Source: Macrophomina tecta (Eukaryota > Ascomycota > Dothideomycetes > Botryosphaeriales > Botryosphaeriaceae). From it: DNA of 64,000 nt. Of the stretch, positions 45,485 to 58,394 are shown one piece after another (position 1 is the stretch's first letter; each line of letters begins with the position of its first letter). Both the position numbers and the translations under genes were made by a program. The notes below the pieces were generated by a model. That model was not told the DNA's origin, did no database searches, and saw nothing but the letters and a program-made list of their open reading frames with translations. The stretch covers positions 1,550,001-1,614,000 of the forward strand of contig JAKSGN010000005.1 of assembly GCA_024180945.1 (NCBI GenBank), written 5' to 3'.

Positions 45485-47898
45485 ATGACGCTTAATTTGG
45501 ATCGGTTGCCATACGATATTCTCTTCAACATCGCCGGCCAATTACCATTTTCCGACATCATCCATCTCAGTCTCACTTGCCGACAGCTATACTCATTACG
45601 CGAAGAAAGCACCCTATGTAGGAAGACCATCGAGGTGAGCAGCAACCTGTGATACTTTTCCTCCCTTAGGAATCCGGACCCCTCCTTCGGCTTAATCTAA
45701 CTAGAGGGCAGAACCACGTGCCTTTCACAAAAGAAGCACAATTGGCTGCTGATGGCCGAATCTCGTACCGAGACGCTTTGGAGCGCATATATTTCAGGCG
45801 AGGTTCTTTCGCCACAGCCACTCCTAGCTCAGCGTGCGTCGTGGACTATGGTTCGTCCTTTCTCTATCGACAAAATGTCCTTTGTTACATGTCACATGGC
45901 GTCGTCCGCGTGCGTTCTATGCTCGATACAGGCGTGGACACCACGATTGATACGGGGCCAATGGTGGCCTGGCTCTCAGGAAATAACTTTGGCACGACCG
46001 AAATCCTGCCAGAGATAAGCTTGCTACACTATAGCCACGGCATAGTGTCACTGCATTTCGACTATAGCGAGTCAGAACTGTACTCTCAATGGCGAGATGA
46101 TGAGCATTGGCTCATCTATATTGAGCTAGGCAAATTCAACCCAGTCACCGGTGACGGCGTCAACGTCATAAAGCCGCCTGGTAACGCCAGCAAGCTTTTC
46201 GTTCGGAACACAGATTCTTACTACTTCTACGGGACCCACACCGGGCTGGGGGCACATGGACATCACGAATGGAAGATACACAGTCATTCGCTAGCGGATA
46301 GCTCACCTCTCCCGCCGCACAATCCACCGCTCCAACTCGATGAATTTGTTGGGTCAGACATTGGATCAACCGTGGCGTTCGAGATTCACGGGGCCCACTT
46401 CTACGCTGTGTCGAACCAAACGTCCTTTGTCGTGGAGGAAGTGGATTGGACATCCTTCTACCACTGCATCCGCTTCCCCCTGCATAGACCGGTCAAGGAG
46501 GCGCTCGAGGTCAACACCAGGGTATATCGCCGTCAGCACGCCGAAGGACCAATCAACGACTCGTGGACAGACCTGACCCTGCAAGTGGACGAAAGAACGA
46601 ACCTCTTGCAAATAGTCGAAGCACGGCGCGAATGGCGCAATGGAGGAAGCAAGCAGGAGCGTACCTTCTACACGCACGAAGTCACCTTCCCCAAGCCCTC
46701 AGCCAGGAGGCGACAGACCGCTCACGGGGCGGTGGTGGCGACGACGCCGTCAGCTGCAGCGTCAGCATCGGTCTCCTCCGACAATGACGAGCTTCCCGAA
46801 AGGGAGACCAACGACCCCGACGAAGAGGGCGATGGTGCTGCATCTCCTTCGCTCCAGGCTCAAGGCACTCTCCTTCTGCCGCTGAATGACCTCCTCGTCT
46901 CAACCATAGGGTCCGGCAACAACCCGCACTATGCGCCTGTTGAAGAACGCCTGCCTCGGTCCTACCATCCCGAACGCCGCCACGACGACGGACAGCCCTC
47001 GCCCGCCCAATCCTTCATCCTCGCCCGGACCAAGCTCCGCACGTATAACCTCTCGTGCTCCGCCTTCCTGGACCTCGTGGAAGATGAGGCCTGCTGTCCC
47101 GCGTCGGCCGCCGTCGGCGGGCCGCCCTGCCTGCGGATCCGCATCGGCGCACGCAAGAGGCAGTCGTTCCTGCCCATCGCTTCCTACAGCAGCGGCGACG
47201 GCGAGCGCAGCGGCAAGGGCAAAGACAGGCAGACGGCGGAGGCCCACGAGACGATGATCAGTCTCCCACCGTACGAAGACCGCTTCTCCTACCCGCCCAT
47301 CAGGCTGTGGCCGCCGACGGGCGAAAGCGGCGGCGAAAATGCTGTCCGCGGTGAGCACACTTGTGCGAGGAAGCTGCACGATATCTTGAACGCGCCGCTG
47401 ACGCCTCCTTCTCCTGCTGCTGCTGCTGCTGCTGTTGCTCCCGTATCCGCCAAAGCATCTTGCGGAACAGACGGCGAGGCCATTATGACGTCCCCGACAT
47501 CGGTCTTCTCGCAGTTGTCCTTTTCGTCCCAACTGTCGGCTTGCTCGAGTGTGTCGGCGTACACCCCGCCTCCGCCCGCGACGGAGACCGTGGCCGCGGC
47601 TGACGAACGCAGCGTCGTGTTCTTGCGGCGGCCAAAATACGGCAGTGGAGAGCGCAGCGGGCCGATTGTGCTGGTGAGCTTTGATCGCGGGATCGAGGCT
47701 GGAATGTTGGCGTATACGGCGAAGACTGCGGAAAGGAAGGACAGTGGGATCGCGATGGTAGATAACGCCACTACAGCCTCGTTCAAGGATGAGTCTGGCT
47801 GTATGGGGAGCAAAGCGAACCGGATGCTCTGGCAGAGGGACGAATGCTGGAATAGCGGGTGTGCGTGCGTGAGGAGGATGGCATGCGGGGCGGCTTGA
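45485..47898 (+). CDS. Large F-box protein
   Basis: Probable SCF adaptor of 778 aa. Exons 45485-45634 and 45712-47898; the 77-bp intron uses acceptor GGGCAG, the only nearby choice that keeps phase (KTIE joined to NHVPFTKEAQ). The F-box covers about residues 4-45 (LDRLPYDILFNIAGQLPFSDIIHLSLTC). A beta-rich middle region of about 300 residues recalls a propeller-like fold but has no named repeat. Low-complexity Ser/Ala/Pro-rich segments follow, including an alanine run encoded by GCT/GCC codons near 47415-47440. An A19 tract lies 28 bp after the stop. Similar proteins occur widely in Pezizomycotina without known targets. Confidence 0.82.
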
Positions 47899-49360
47899 CG
47901 ACGGTGTGGCCGAGGCGGGAGAGGGAAAAAAAAAAAAAAAAAAACAAAGAAACATTCCAGTAACGGCTCTGACTTCTGCTCTTAGTTTGGCTCAAAATTG
48001 TTTGTTACATGACTTGGATACGTAATATATCTAGCTAAGCTTGTTGCCATTACCCGGTACTTAGTCCAGAATACAGGCATCGCGAGCTGTCGTTGGGCTA
48101 GGTCGTTGCAGGATATACTGAGCAAAACTGCCGACTTCTTGGGGCCGTCACAAGGGAATTTGATATCTTGGAAAAACATGCAAGTTGGTAGCCAAGAGGC
48201 GAAATGGCCAGGTGCGTTGAGAGGATGTCCAGAGCGGAAAACCTGCTTGAGATGAGACGGGCCGGAGCGTCAGCGTTTCAGGTGGCCCAAGTGTTTCATC
48301 AATCCGATGCGTTCCTGGAGCGACCCGCTCAGAACTGCGGGGGAGATCAGATCAGGGCAAATTCCAAGTGAGTGACCAGTCGCCAATGATGCATCCGACT
48401 ACGAGACATGTCATTTCTCCAGCCCTGTGCCTGCTCAAGACCTTCTGTACAGCATCGAGCTGCTGTTTTCGCCATTCAACGCTCTCTCACCGCTCACCGC
48501 GTGGTTTGAAGGGGAGTGTCTGGAGAGACTCCGCTTCGCGCCCTTCACCGACCTTTTGGCCCTGACTAGACCGACTCTACAAACGCGCGGGTAGGGCGAC
48601 GGTCACTCCTGATCGTCGAAAACACTGGCTGGGGAGAAATTTCTTTGTCTGCTAGATTCCAACCATTGAGTGAAGAGGACCCTGGCCAGGCGAAACAAAT
48701 GAATTAAGCTTAAGGCGGCCCACTTGTGCCTGTCGGTGACTTCATGGTCCCACGTCCGAGGCCGTTGCAACGCCCGGACATGGTTTGTGCCTGTGAAGCT
48801 GCGCCTGGATCCGCGTGGCACCGCGTCGCCGCGATGCTGTTGCGGCAGTGAGCGGGTGGCTAACAACTGTTTGGGCGTGGCTGTGTGAAGAGACAGAGGA
48901 CGGGATGCCATCGCCACTGAGGATCAGCAGCCAGTGTCGTGGTGCCTTGTTGCCTAGGCAGAGGTGCTCGGGCAGCGGTTGGCCAGTGATGTGGGCTGCT
49001 GCCAGTGCGCTGCGCCTCGGGGCGCGTGAGAAATTAACCTCCACATCCGCTGCCTACCCGCCTGCCTCTTTGCTGCCAGAGTCCTCCGTTTCTTCGCCCT
49101 CTCCTCCATCTTCTGCGCCCGACCGCGACCACCCGCCGACCGCGTGGAATCCCTGCCGTGCGAAACACCGCGCAGCGCCTCTCGTAACACCCGCAATTGA
49201 CGGCTCGACCGCTCCCGCAAGCGCCGACGCCCCTTACCGCGCATCGAGAGCATCAGTCAGCCCTCTTGCATAACGTCATCCGCACCCTTCCGCGAGCTTA
49301 ATCTGCCCGCATTCCCAACCGGCGACTGACCATCCACCATCTCCCCACCTCTCCATCACC
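47899..49360. other. Intergenic, starting with an A19 tract
   Basis: About 1.46 kb containing A19 at 47926-47944. The last 200 bp before 49361 are C/T-rich and fit a 5' leader. No gene recognised. Confidence 0.45.
47926..47944 (+). repeat. A19 homopolymer
   Basis: Nineteen consecutive A residues beginning 28 bp after the stop codon of the F-box gene. Confidence 0.95.
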
Positions 49361-50558
49361 ATGTCCTACGGCGGCTACCAACAGTACGGCGGGAATCCCT
49401 ACGGGAGCGACGGTTACGGCGCCGAGCCCACTTCTGGCGCTGGCTATGGCGCCTCCAACCCGTATGGCGGCCAGGTACGTTCCACGTCTCGCTTCCGCCA
49501 GCAGGCGCTGCGCAGCCATTCATTTTGGCAGTTCAATGGCAGCAGAGCTGTAGGAGCGGTCGACTGACCCTTGCGCTTGCATCACTACAGGCCCCGCCGC
49601 TCGAGCACCATGACGCGTCGAACTACTCGCAAGACTCCAACTACGCGGAGATGGGCAACCTGAACGCCCCGCCCCAGCAGCACGGCCCGCGTGTCTTGGG
49701 CAACGACGAGTTCCTGGCGCGCGTTGACGGCTGCAAGCAGCGCATCCGCCAGCTGACCTCCCAAATCGGAGAGATCTCGACCGTCCACCAGCGCCTACTT
49801 TCCGACGCCGCGGAGTCGGGCTCTCACCAGCAGCTCGAGCACCTGGCCACCCAGACCCAAATCCTCAACACCGCGATCAAGGACGAGATCAAGTTCCTCG
49901 AAACCGACGCTGTGCGCTCGGGCGGAAATGTCACCAAGGACAGCCAAGTCCGCAACCTGAAGAACAGCTTCAAGCGCGAGCTTGAGAACTACCAGCAAAC
50001 CGAGAAGGTCTACCGTGATCGCTACCGGGATCAGATCAAGCGCCAATACCTCATCGTTAACCCGGAGGCTACGCCTGAAGATGTCAACCGCGTTGCCGAG
50101 GAGGAATGGGGATCGGAGGGTATCTTCCAGACTGCTGTGAGTAACCGCGCCGAAATCTTGGGCGTCAGAGGGCAAGCGCTAATCAGCATCCACAACAGCT
50201 GAAGGAGAACCGCTCCGCACATGCCAACAGCGTTCTGGGAGCCGTGCGCGCCCGCCATAACGATATCCAGCGCATTGAAAAGACCATGGTCGAGCTCGCC
50301 GACCTTTTCAACCAGCTCAACGAGCAAGTCGTCTACCAGGAGCCGCAAGTGCAGCGCGCCGAGCAGCAGACAGAAAACGTCATCGAGCAGGGCAAGCAGG
50401 CACACGTCGAGTTGGACAAGGGAATTGAACACATTCGTCGTCGCAACCGCCTCCGCCGCTGGACCCTGTTCGTCTTCATCCTCATCATTTGTATTATTGC
50501 TCTTGTGCTGGGTCTCTACTTCGGTCTGAGAAACAATAACAATAACAACAACCCATAA
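49361..50558 (+). CDS. sso1: Plasma-membrane t-SNARE of the Sso1/syntaxin family
   Basis: Qa-SNARE that pairs with Sec9- and Snc-type SNAREs to fuse exocytic vesicles at the plasma membrane. Exons 49361-49474, 49591-50136 and 50199-50558 (339 aa). A Gly/Tyr-rich disordered N-terminus (first exon) precedes the three-helix Habc domain (about 80-200, RVDGCKQRIRQLTSQI onward). The SNARE helix covers about residues 235-300, with the zero-layer Gln in LFNQLNEQVVYQEP. A basic RRRNRLRRW stretch then leads into the C-terminal anchor (WTLFVFILIICIIALVLG), and a poly-Asn tail of about seven residues ends in Pro. Phase-0 introns fall between domains. Length and order are normal. Confidence 0.93.
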
Positions 50559-51325
50559 ACGTGCCGCGCGCGCCCTCTTGTCATGGGGTGTTCGGGAGAA
50601 GGGTGTCAGAAACTGGGTTCGGCTTGATCTGGATGTCAGAGCGGAGCCCGGATCAGGCGTCAATTCGGATCGGCTCAGGCACGCATCCACGACCCGGACC
50701 GGATGACCAACAAGACGAGGCGGAGAGCAGGGAGATTTACGAGAGGCTGGTCCAATAGGACGGACTGGAGCGCGCGGAGGGAATAATCATCATCTCGTCT
50801 CTCTTTTACGAACAACGACAAAAGCCAGCGACGACGACAACGGAGAGGGAAATGGGATTTCACGGATATGGGAGGGAGGAACCGGGATGATCCTCCAAAG
50901 CTATTCAGCACAAGAGCATGGCTGTGGTGTCTTTCTGGGTTGGGAGAGTCGTGCTTGGCCATTTTTCATTTTCTTCGCTTGCTATTCATCCGTCTTTACG
51001 AAGGCGGACAGATGGAGGGATCGGGGCTGTTTTTACGTCGGGCTTCTATGCTTCTGCCTACTAACGAATTCTTCCATAGTACATACTACTAATAATGCAC
51101 TTTCTGCAATAAGTAATGTCTTTTTTTTTTTTTCTCGAACATATCGCTGTTCTCTGTCTCTTGCTTTTCGTGGGCTTCGTTCATGCTTCGGGCAATTCGT
51201 CTGGTTAGCCTTCTGCAGCCTGAGAGCAGACAGTCACGCCAGATCTATTCTCACATTCTTTGAGACTGTTCTGTTCTCATCAACTCCTGTGAGCGGCGCC
51301 ACTCATGCAAACGCCCTAAAATCCC
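50559..51325. other. Convergent 3' spacer SSO1 / ELP2
   Basis: About 770 bp between convergent genes, containing a T13 tract at 51121-51133. No gene recognised. Confidence 0.5.
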
Positions 51326-54219
51326 TTAGATCCTCACTCCATACACCCTGACACTCCCATCATCACTCCCCACCGCCAAATCCAACTCTCCGTCCCCTCC
51401 CTCTCGCTCTCCGCCGTCTTCCTTCCGCAACGGCCTCCAATCCAGCGCGTTCACAACGTCACTCGGCACAACCTCCGGCGCCAGCGCCCGCATCCTCGCC
51501 ACATCCTCCCCCCCTCCGCCCGTTGCCACATCGCTCCAATCTGCCGCGAAGCCACCAATCAGCACTTGACCCTTCTCCGTCCCGAACGCCAGCACCGCCG
51601 TCTTGGAGCCAATCACATCGGGATGGAAGGCAATGGCCGTGACGGGGGCGGGCGCCGGGAGGGTAGTCAGGAGCGTCACCGAGACCCCGTCAGTGGTCGA
51701 CGACAGGCGCCACACTTTGACCTTGGAGTCGCGGCCCGCGGTCGCGAAGACGCGGTCGACGGTGGAGGGCTGGGGAAGCGGCGGCGCCCACGAGGCGCCG
51801 AGGAGCATGCGGGAGTGGGCTTTTTCCTGGGCGTGGAGGAGGGCGTAGCGCGGCGGTGGCTGCTGTTGCGGTTGCTCTGCGTCCACTTCGCGCCGCCACA
51901 GGCCGAAGACGCGGTCGCGGCCGACGCTGAGGAGGAACTCGTCGGGCGGGGAGGAGGGAGAGGAAGGTGGGCCGCTGAAGGCGAGGGCGGTGACGGTCAG
52001 GCTGTGGAGGCGCATTGAGGGCGCGCGGTCGCCGGGTGTGAAGGAGACCTGGCGCCACTCGCGCGTCTCATACAGGCGGATGACGGCGTGGTCGATGGAG
52101 GTGGCACGGCAGGCCGTCGCGACAACGTCGCCGGCATGTGCGGCGGCAGCGGCGGCGCTGATCTCGTAGCCGTGCCCGTAGAGCTTCTCGGCCTCGGGCC
52201 AGAGGAGGTGGCGCGAGAGGTGGTCCTCGGTGGGCGGGTGGGTGAGTGTGAGGGCGCGCTTGGAAGTGGTTTCGCCGGCCGTGGGGTCGTTGGGGGGCGC
52301 GTAAGCGCTGGTGGTGTCGTCGTCGTTGGGGGAGTCGGTCGTCTCGACGGCTTTGTTGGAGAGGCCGAGGACGGGGATGTTGGCAGCATCAGGAAGCTTA
52401 ACGCCGGAAGGGGCTGTAGAGTTACCGCCTGGGCCGGTCGTGTTAACGCCGCAGTGTTGAGCAAGGAGGCCGGCGACTGCAGCGGGCTGATCGAAGACTC
52501 GGAGAAGTTTCTCATCGGCACCAGAGATGAAGCGGAGGGGCGTCAGAGGAGCGAGGCAATTGAGATCGTAACCATGGATCTGTGGCCGCGAGAACTCGTG
52601 CCAGGTGATCTGGTCTGAGCGCTTCCATTGTGCAAATTGGCGGGTTGTCTGATCCGCACTGGTGGTGAGGAGATACGAGCCGTCGCATGCCCATTTCACA
52701 TCGCGTACGGCACGGACATGGCCTGTCACGGCGACTCTCTGAGTCCATCGGTCCTCGTCATGTTTATCAGCAGTATCTGTGGAGGGCGAGTATCCCTTCG
52801 TCCACAGTCTCCAGCCTCCTGTCCGGCCAAGCGAGACAACCGAGCGGCCATCTGGTGACCAGAGTCCCACCCAGAATCCGCCCACACTGCCAGTGGCTGT
52901 TGTGGCTCCCTTCTGAGCGCTAATTTCACCTAGACGTGTCACGCTAATCCAAACGCCGGATGTAGGGTCGGCCTCCCAGATTGCTATCGAGTTGTCGGCA
53001 GAGGTGGTTAGGAGTTGGAGTTTACTGCCATCCTCCAACTCTTGGCTCCTCCACTGTGCGGAATAGATCCAGTCCTCGTGGCCGACAAGCAGGGCTTCGA
53101 ATGTGATAGAGTAAGGGGCGCCGTCCGCGTCAGAGATCCGGTGGGCTTTGTTGTGCAAGCTTCGGCCGAGAACGCTGCCAGCCAGAGCAGGGTTGGATTC
53201 GGCCATGGCGGTAGTGCTTGCGGGAAGAGTCTTACCGGCATGGATGCGCCAGAGACGAGTGTACTTGTCTTGACTTGCGGAGGCGAGGAGAAGGTCTGAG
53301 GAGGAGGGCTCAAGGGCGAATGCTAAGGAGCGGACCCAGTCTTCATGACCTTTGAGAGTGGCTGCAAGGGAGAAATTGGCGGACTGAGAAGCCTCTTGGA
53401 CATAAATTTGTATATGATTCCTGGTTCCAGCAGAGGCCATGGCGAGAGTTGATGGAGAAAGCCGAGCGAGGGCAATGGAGAGCGGGAAGTAGGCCGTCTT
53501 GGGATCTTGCTTGAGGTCGATTGTTTGAAGAAGCTCTGCTATGACTGAGCCGTCTTCGTTAGCCTTAAGCTTCCAACTTCTGATTGTGGCATCGGCGGCG
53601 CCAGATACAAAGACATCGGACCCCGGAAGAACGGCAATGGTGTTGATGGATGCAGTGTGAGCGGTCAGGATTTCCTTTTGCGTAAAGCCCGAGGCAGAGG
53701 AAGCGTCGCTCGCCCATATTCTGATGCTGTTATCGGCAGCTCCACTGATGATAATGGTTTTACTCGCATTCAAGGTGGGGAAGAACTTCACGACATTGAC
53801 AGCCTTGGTATGGCCTGTGAGAGCGGCAGAGCTTCCGCGGCATGCCGGATCCTTGTAGCGGAGTCAGAGAAAATGTCGAGGAACCAGAGCGGGCGAAAAA
53901 ATAAGAAAGGGTGAAAGATGTCGGGGAGCTCGTGTTTCGGACAGCACCGTGGGGAAATATTGAGAAGGGAGCCTGATGGCTGTGCGGAATATGGCGGCCA
54001 CAAGATGAAGCCGAGAAGACAAAAGGAACTCAAAGGACGCAAACTCGAGTCTGAGGCGGTCGTGGGGGCGTATGAAATAAAGCTCACCAGCGGGTCCCAC
54101 AGGATGATGTTGTTGCCGGCGCCATATGCCAGCAAGCCAGACGCAGCCTGGTCCCAATCGGCAGCACTGGGTTGTCTGTTGCCGCCCGCGGCGATGAGAT
54201 TGGTAGTCACCTGGACCAT
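51326..54219 (-). CDS. elp2: Elongator complex subunit 2 (WD40)
   Basis: Twin WD40-propeller scaffold of the Elp123 subcomplex of Elongator, which installs cm5-type groups on U34 of tRNAs in the cytosol. Exons 54219-54088 and 53851-51326 (885 aa, usual size); the 236-bp intron keeps phase. The start, MVQVTTNLIAAGGNRQPSAADW, matches the conserved Elp2 N-terminus. WD repeats follow in order, with clear examples SGAADNSIRIW, SGAADATIRSW, LLASASQDKYTRLW, LLTTSADNSIAIW, LLTTSADQTTRQF, LSVGRDRVFGLW and FATAGRDSKVKVW. The chain ends GSDDGSVRVYGVRI. The gene is head-to-head with URM1, whose product acts on the same tRNA base. Confidence 0.94.
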
Positions 54220-54553
54220 GTTGCCCCTTGTGTCGCTCGGTCGCCAAAGGAATCAAGGCGCAGTGTACTCAGGCCCGGGCTTTACCAGGAGATTGGCACG
54301 ATCATGTGAGCAGGCAATAGTGATAGAGATGGCGGAGGGTTCAACACCACAGAATTCTTTTGCGCAGCGTCGCGCTAGCCGCTCGCGTAAATTTTCCCCG
54401 CGAGGCTGCCACCACATCATCAGCCCAGCTGCCACCACCTGAAAAGCGCATCAGCCTAGCGTCCACAGCTTTCGCCCCTCGCTTTGCAGTGCTGTCTCAG
54501 ACGTTCCGCAAATCTTCCCGTCGCCAGCAGACTACCAATCATCTGACGCAACC
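54220..54553. promoter_or_regulatory. Shared divergent promoter of ELP2 and URM1
   Basis: Only 334 bp separate the two ATGs, so both core promoters and 5' UTRs must fit here, which makes a shared control region likely. No TATA box is evident. Confidence 0.6.
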
Positions 54554-54983
54554 ATGGCGACCGCCAGTGCTCAAGATAGCATACACGTCACGGTCGAATT
54601 CACGTACGGTCGCAGATCCATCGTGGGCTACAGTCGCTGACGGAAAGTACAGCGGAGGCTTGGAGATGCTCTTCTCCAATCAGCGCAAGCACGACATCGC
54701 CCTGCCCGCCAAGGACAACAACGGCGAGCCTGCAAACGTAGCCTTCCTGGTCAGGTACCTCTGCAGCAACACCATGAAGGACCACAGGAAGGAGCTCTTC
54801 GTTCTGGATGACACTGTGTAAGTTCGGCGCAGCTGCGTGACGGCATGCTTGCTGACTTGGCAAAGGCGGCCTGGCATTCTTGTGCTCATCAACGAAGCAG
54901 ACTGGGAGCTGGAAGGCGAAGATAAGTACGAGGTGCAGAAGGGCGACAATATCCTCTTTGTATCTACTCTGCATGGCGGTTGA
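54554..54983 (+). CDS. urm1: Ubiquitin-related modifier URM1
   Basis: Sulfur carrier for 2-thiolation of U34 in tRNAs (with Uba4 and Ncs2/Ncs6) and a protein modifier. Exons 54554-54603, 54653-54817 and 54866-54983 (110 aa); introns of 49 and 48 bp. The beta-grasp fold is seen in [57 protein letters not shown] and [12 protein letters not shown]. The protein ends exactly in the Gly-Gly that Uba4 activates, so no processing is needed. Intron 1 lies between VEF and TGG and is needed to restore the conserved GGLEML element. Confidence 0.96.
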
Positions 54984-56142
54984 ATCTGAAATGCGGAAGA
55001 CGCGGCCACAATTTACCGTCCCTTTCCTCCCTCCGCCCGCTTCGATCCACTCAATGCTGGCCGCCGCATCCACCAGCAATCTCTTTCCCAACCTCCTTAT
55101 CAGAAAAAGGCCATGTTTCCGCCGCGCGCTGCCCGGTGACGTTTCAGCGAATACTGTACCGCGGCCCAAGGTCCGGACCACAAGATCCTGGCTCGGAGCT
55201 CGTGTCTGCCCCGGTCCGGAAAGCCCTGCGCGATCGTCCTTACGGCTGGACAGCCCTATCCCGTCGATGTCTTTCCCAGTCTGATTCCCCGTGCCCTTCC
55301 GCGTGTTCTCAAGACGCCCGGCGCCGCTTTCGGGCGCCCGACGCGTTGGGGCCTACCTAGGAACCTCCTAAGATTTCCCACGCTCATTTTGCGCTTACGC
55401 ACCCAGTTGTGCCTTTGTCCATGCATGTTGGGGAACTTCCGAAGCAGATGATGGTATTTTCCGAAAGACCATAGCAGATCCCTAGGATTGTGGAGATCCC
55501 CGCCTGGTGGGAGTTCATATTTCTCGCTCATCGCTATCCCGCCTGATTCACGACTCAGGCACCCTGTAGGGCCGACTTGGCACAAACTAGAACAAGGGAG
55601 TGTTCCTGCATCTGTTTCTTCGATCCGACGGGGGAAACAGCTCGGATGGGGAGGTAATTTGTAGACGAAGCCCTGAATTACTGTCCACTTCGATCTGGTT
55701 CGTACGAGCATGATTTATTTGGGGCCTCAAACTCAATCTTGAGCCGTACTTCGGCTTATCACGACCAAGCCGACGACCCTGCCCGATTTTCGTATACACG
55801 CAATTGCATAGAAAGCACAGAGCAGGCCGAGTGTCCTACCTGACTTACCACTGGCGGATGGTGAAAAAAAAAAAAATAACGGCGATACGGACGTCGCGAA
55901 TTCCCCGTCAGATCTCTCAAAAACACAGGGTCTGCCGCACTTCCTACCCCCGCCCCTCACGGCAAACCTTGCTGCTGGCCTGACCCGAGCCTCCAATGTC
56001 TCGAAAGTACTCTTCTTAAGGCAACGCGGAACAGAATGGGCTTTAGGGTCATTTCCATCCTGTTACCTCTCGTTATATCACCTCCACGTTTCTGGTGCGC
56101 TTTTTCACTAGCGCCGGCACATCCCCTGACGACCTCGCTGCC
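54984..56142. other. Intergenic, no gene recognised
   Basis: About 1.16 kb between URM1 and the SAT4-like gene. An A13 tract lies at 55864-55876. Frames of up to about 150 codons on the minus strand have no recognisable sequence. Confidence 0.45.
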
Positions 56143-57812
56143 ATGGCAGCCACCTACACCTCGACCCTAGCAGCAACGGTGTCAGGATCGCTCGTTCCCA
56201 CGGCTACTCACACAATTGTAGCTCCGCTCGCTGCGCCAAGCGGTTATGTCGTTGACTTTGAGCATCCGAAGCGCAAGGGAGATGTCGACGGCTACTGGGT
56301 TCATGCTTTCGGCATATTCTTCGCCTTGGGCTTTCTTATCATGCGCATCTACGTGAAGCTAAGAGTAACTCCACCTCTGAACTGGGAAGATGGTAAGTTA
56401 AGCATATGCATAATCTGGCTGTCCTCTTGACTGACGTCGAAGCCAGCCCTTCTGGCGCTCGGGTGGGTTAGTCAATATTCTCTTCGCATCATGAGGAGTA
56501 CGTACTGATATCACCCAGATATGCGGTTGGGCATGCCAAATAATCTTTGTTTGTGAGTACAGCTCCACCAAGCCCCAAATCAACATTCACTAACGTACCT
56601 TGCAGACATGTGGGCACGAGAAATACAAGGCCTTCATGCCTGGGAGATGTCCATTGAAAGATTCGATGAATTCAACATCGTACGCCATCATCCCTGTATC
56701 CCGCAACATTCCGAACCCGGAAAATAGCCCAAAGCCTAACCACCATGCCAACAGCTCATCATCGTCGGGCCCGCGCTCTTTGCACTCTGCCAGTTCTTTG
56801 CGAAATTGTCCATCCTCCTCTTCTACCACCGGCTCGCGCCGATGCGCTGGTTCCGCCTGTCCGTCTACGCGCTGGGGGTCCTGTTCGCCATCTACACGGT
56901 CGGCATAATCGCGCTCATGGTGTTCCCCTGCACGCCCATCGCCATGTCGTGGGACTTCCACATCACCGATGGTCACTGCATCAACCGCACCGGCATCTTC
57001 ATGGCCAGCGCGCTCGTCAACATCGCCGGCGAGATCGCGACGCTCGTCGTACCCATGCCCATTCTCATGAAGCTGCAGATGCCGCGCATGCAGAAGGTCG
57101 GGCTGTTCTGCATGTTCGGCGTGGGCATGTTGTACGTACCCAACCCCATGAACTGCCCTTCCCCAACCCCCGTCTATGCATACCCTTCTTGCAGGCGAGA
57201 TCTCCAAGCTGATGGAGACCATGCAGGACCTGCATCACCAGCATCGTCCGCCTCGTCGTCCTCTTCCCCCTGCTCGCCTACCCGGACCGCGACCGCCCCT
57301 GGAGCTACAGCATCGCCTGCGTCTGGATCATCGCCGAGGCCAACCTCGTCACCGTCTGCGGCTGCCTGCCCGTCGCCAAGAAGTTCTTGCGCCACGTCGC
57401 CCCGCGCCTGCTGGGCGAGTCGGCCGCCTCGTCCAAGTACCTGGGCAGGGCGGCAGGCAGGGATGACGAGGAGTCGACGCAACTGCGGACGATCGGGGGT
57501 ATCCGGACGAGGGGGAAGCGCGGAGGGAGGGACTATGCGTTGGAGGTGGAGGAGGAGGAGGATGGCGAGAGCGAGGAGGGCGATGACGTGGACGGGTCGG
57601 GGAGCAGGGGGAAGAGCAGTTTGGGCGACGAGGAGGCGCGCAGGGCCAAGGCGTGGAGCGATGGCGGGAGCGAGACGGCGATTATCGTGAAGAAGACGAC
57701 CGTTATCGAGTACACGGAAGAGAGGGAGGAGAGTAGTCCATCGCCGGGCGGGAGTGCGGTGAGAAAAAGTCACCAGGGCGTGCCCATGGGGCTGCCGGGT
57801 GAGTTGAGGTAA
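56143..57812 (+). CDS. SAT4/Pth11-like rhodopsin-domain membrane protein
   Basis: Seven-helix membrane protein of the fungal rhodopsin-domain (SAT4) family, often likened to Pth11 receptors; ligand and function unknown. Exons: 56143-56392, 56447-56466 (20 nt), 56519-56552 (34 nt), 56606-56679, 56755-57131, 57227-57812 (446 aa). The small exons are needed to join NWEDALLALGW, ICGWACQIIFVY and MWAREIQGLHAWEM. Later landmarks are LIIVGPALFALCQFFAKLSILLFYHRL, the lumenal Cys loop with FPCTPIAMSW and DGHCINRTGIF, VVPMPILMKLQMPRMQKVGL and TCITSIVRL. The C-terminal tail of about 110 residues is cytosolic, with an acidic run (EVEEEEDGESEEGDD). Exons 2 and 3 are the least certain junctions. Confidence 0.83.
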
Positions 57813-58394
57813 TACTGGAGAGGGACTGCCGTGAAATGGCAGGTAATGGTTACAAATTAACACAGGAAACCCAATTTAAAGTCTTTTTACTACTTTCTCA
57901 TGCCTTCTGCCTCAAGAAGAGTAACCGAAGGCTGACAAATCTTAAGCAGATGCAGGGAACGCATTCAAGTTTGAAGCAGTTGTATGGATGTAAGTTATCT
58001 GATTTGATACTTCAACGTCCAACGAATGCTCCAGCTCCGTATGTGAATCAGCACTTAGCCGCAGGAGAGAAGACTTGCTCTCTATGACAATGTCGGCTCC
58101 CAAAGGTCAAGCAGAAACTGTAAGAATATAACAAACATAAAGGTGGCAAGTCAGAACCGCCAGCCAGAAGGGATCGATTGCTGCTGAAAGTGAGCACATA
58201 TCTGGGTAAGGTTTATTGTTAAGGTGTTCCCTTGCTTCAACGAAGCCTTCCCAATCACCGATCTGGGCAGGAGATCAAAAGGGCGTAGGCCCAAGAGAGG
58301 TGGCTTTCAGCTAACTACAGCCGCTTAGCAAAAACAACCGACCACTGGTAAGCTCCAGAAAGCCCAATGCGCTTCGGTCATCAAATGCCAAAGT
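57813..58394. other. Convergent 3' spacer
   Basis: About 580 bp, AT-richer than the neighbouring coding DNA, between the SAT4-like gene (+) and the hypothetical gene (-). No feature recognised. Confidence 0.45.

Noticed and set aside
46900..47955. Antisense frame of about 350 codons opposite the F-box gene
   Set aside because: No domain; it begins in the poly-A tract and overlaps a gene with clear coding evidence.
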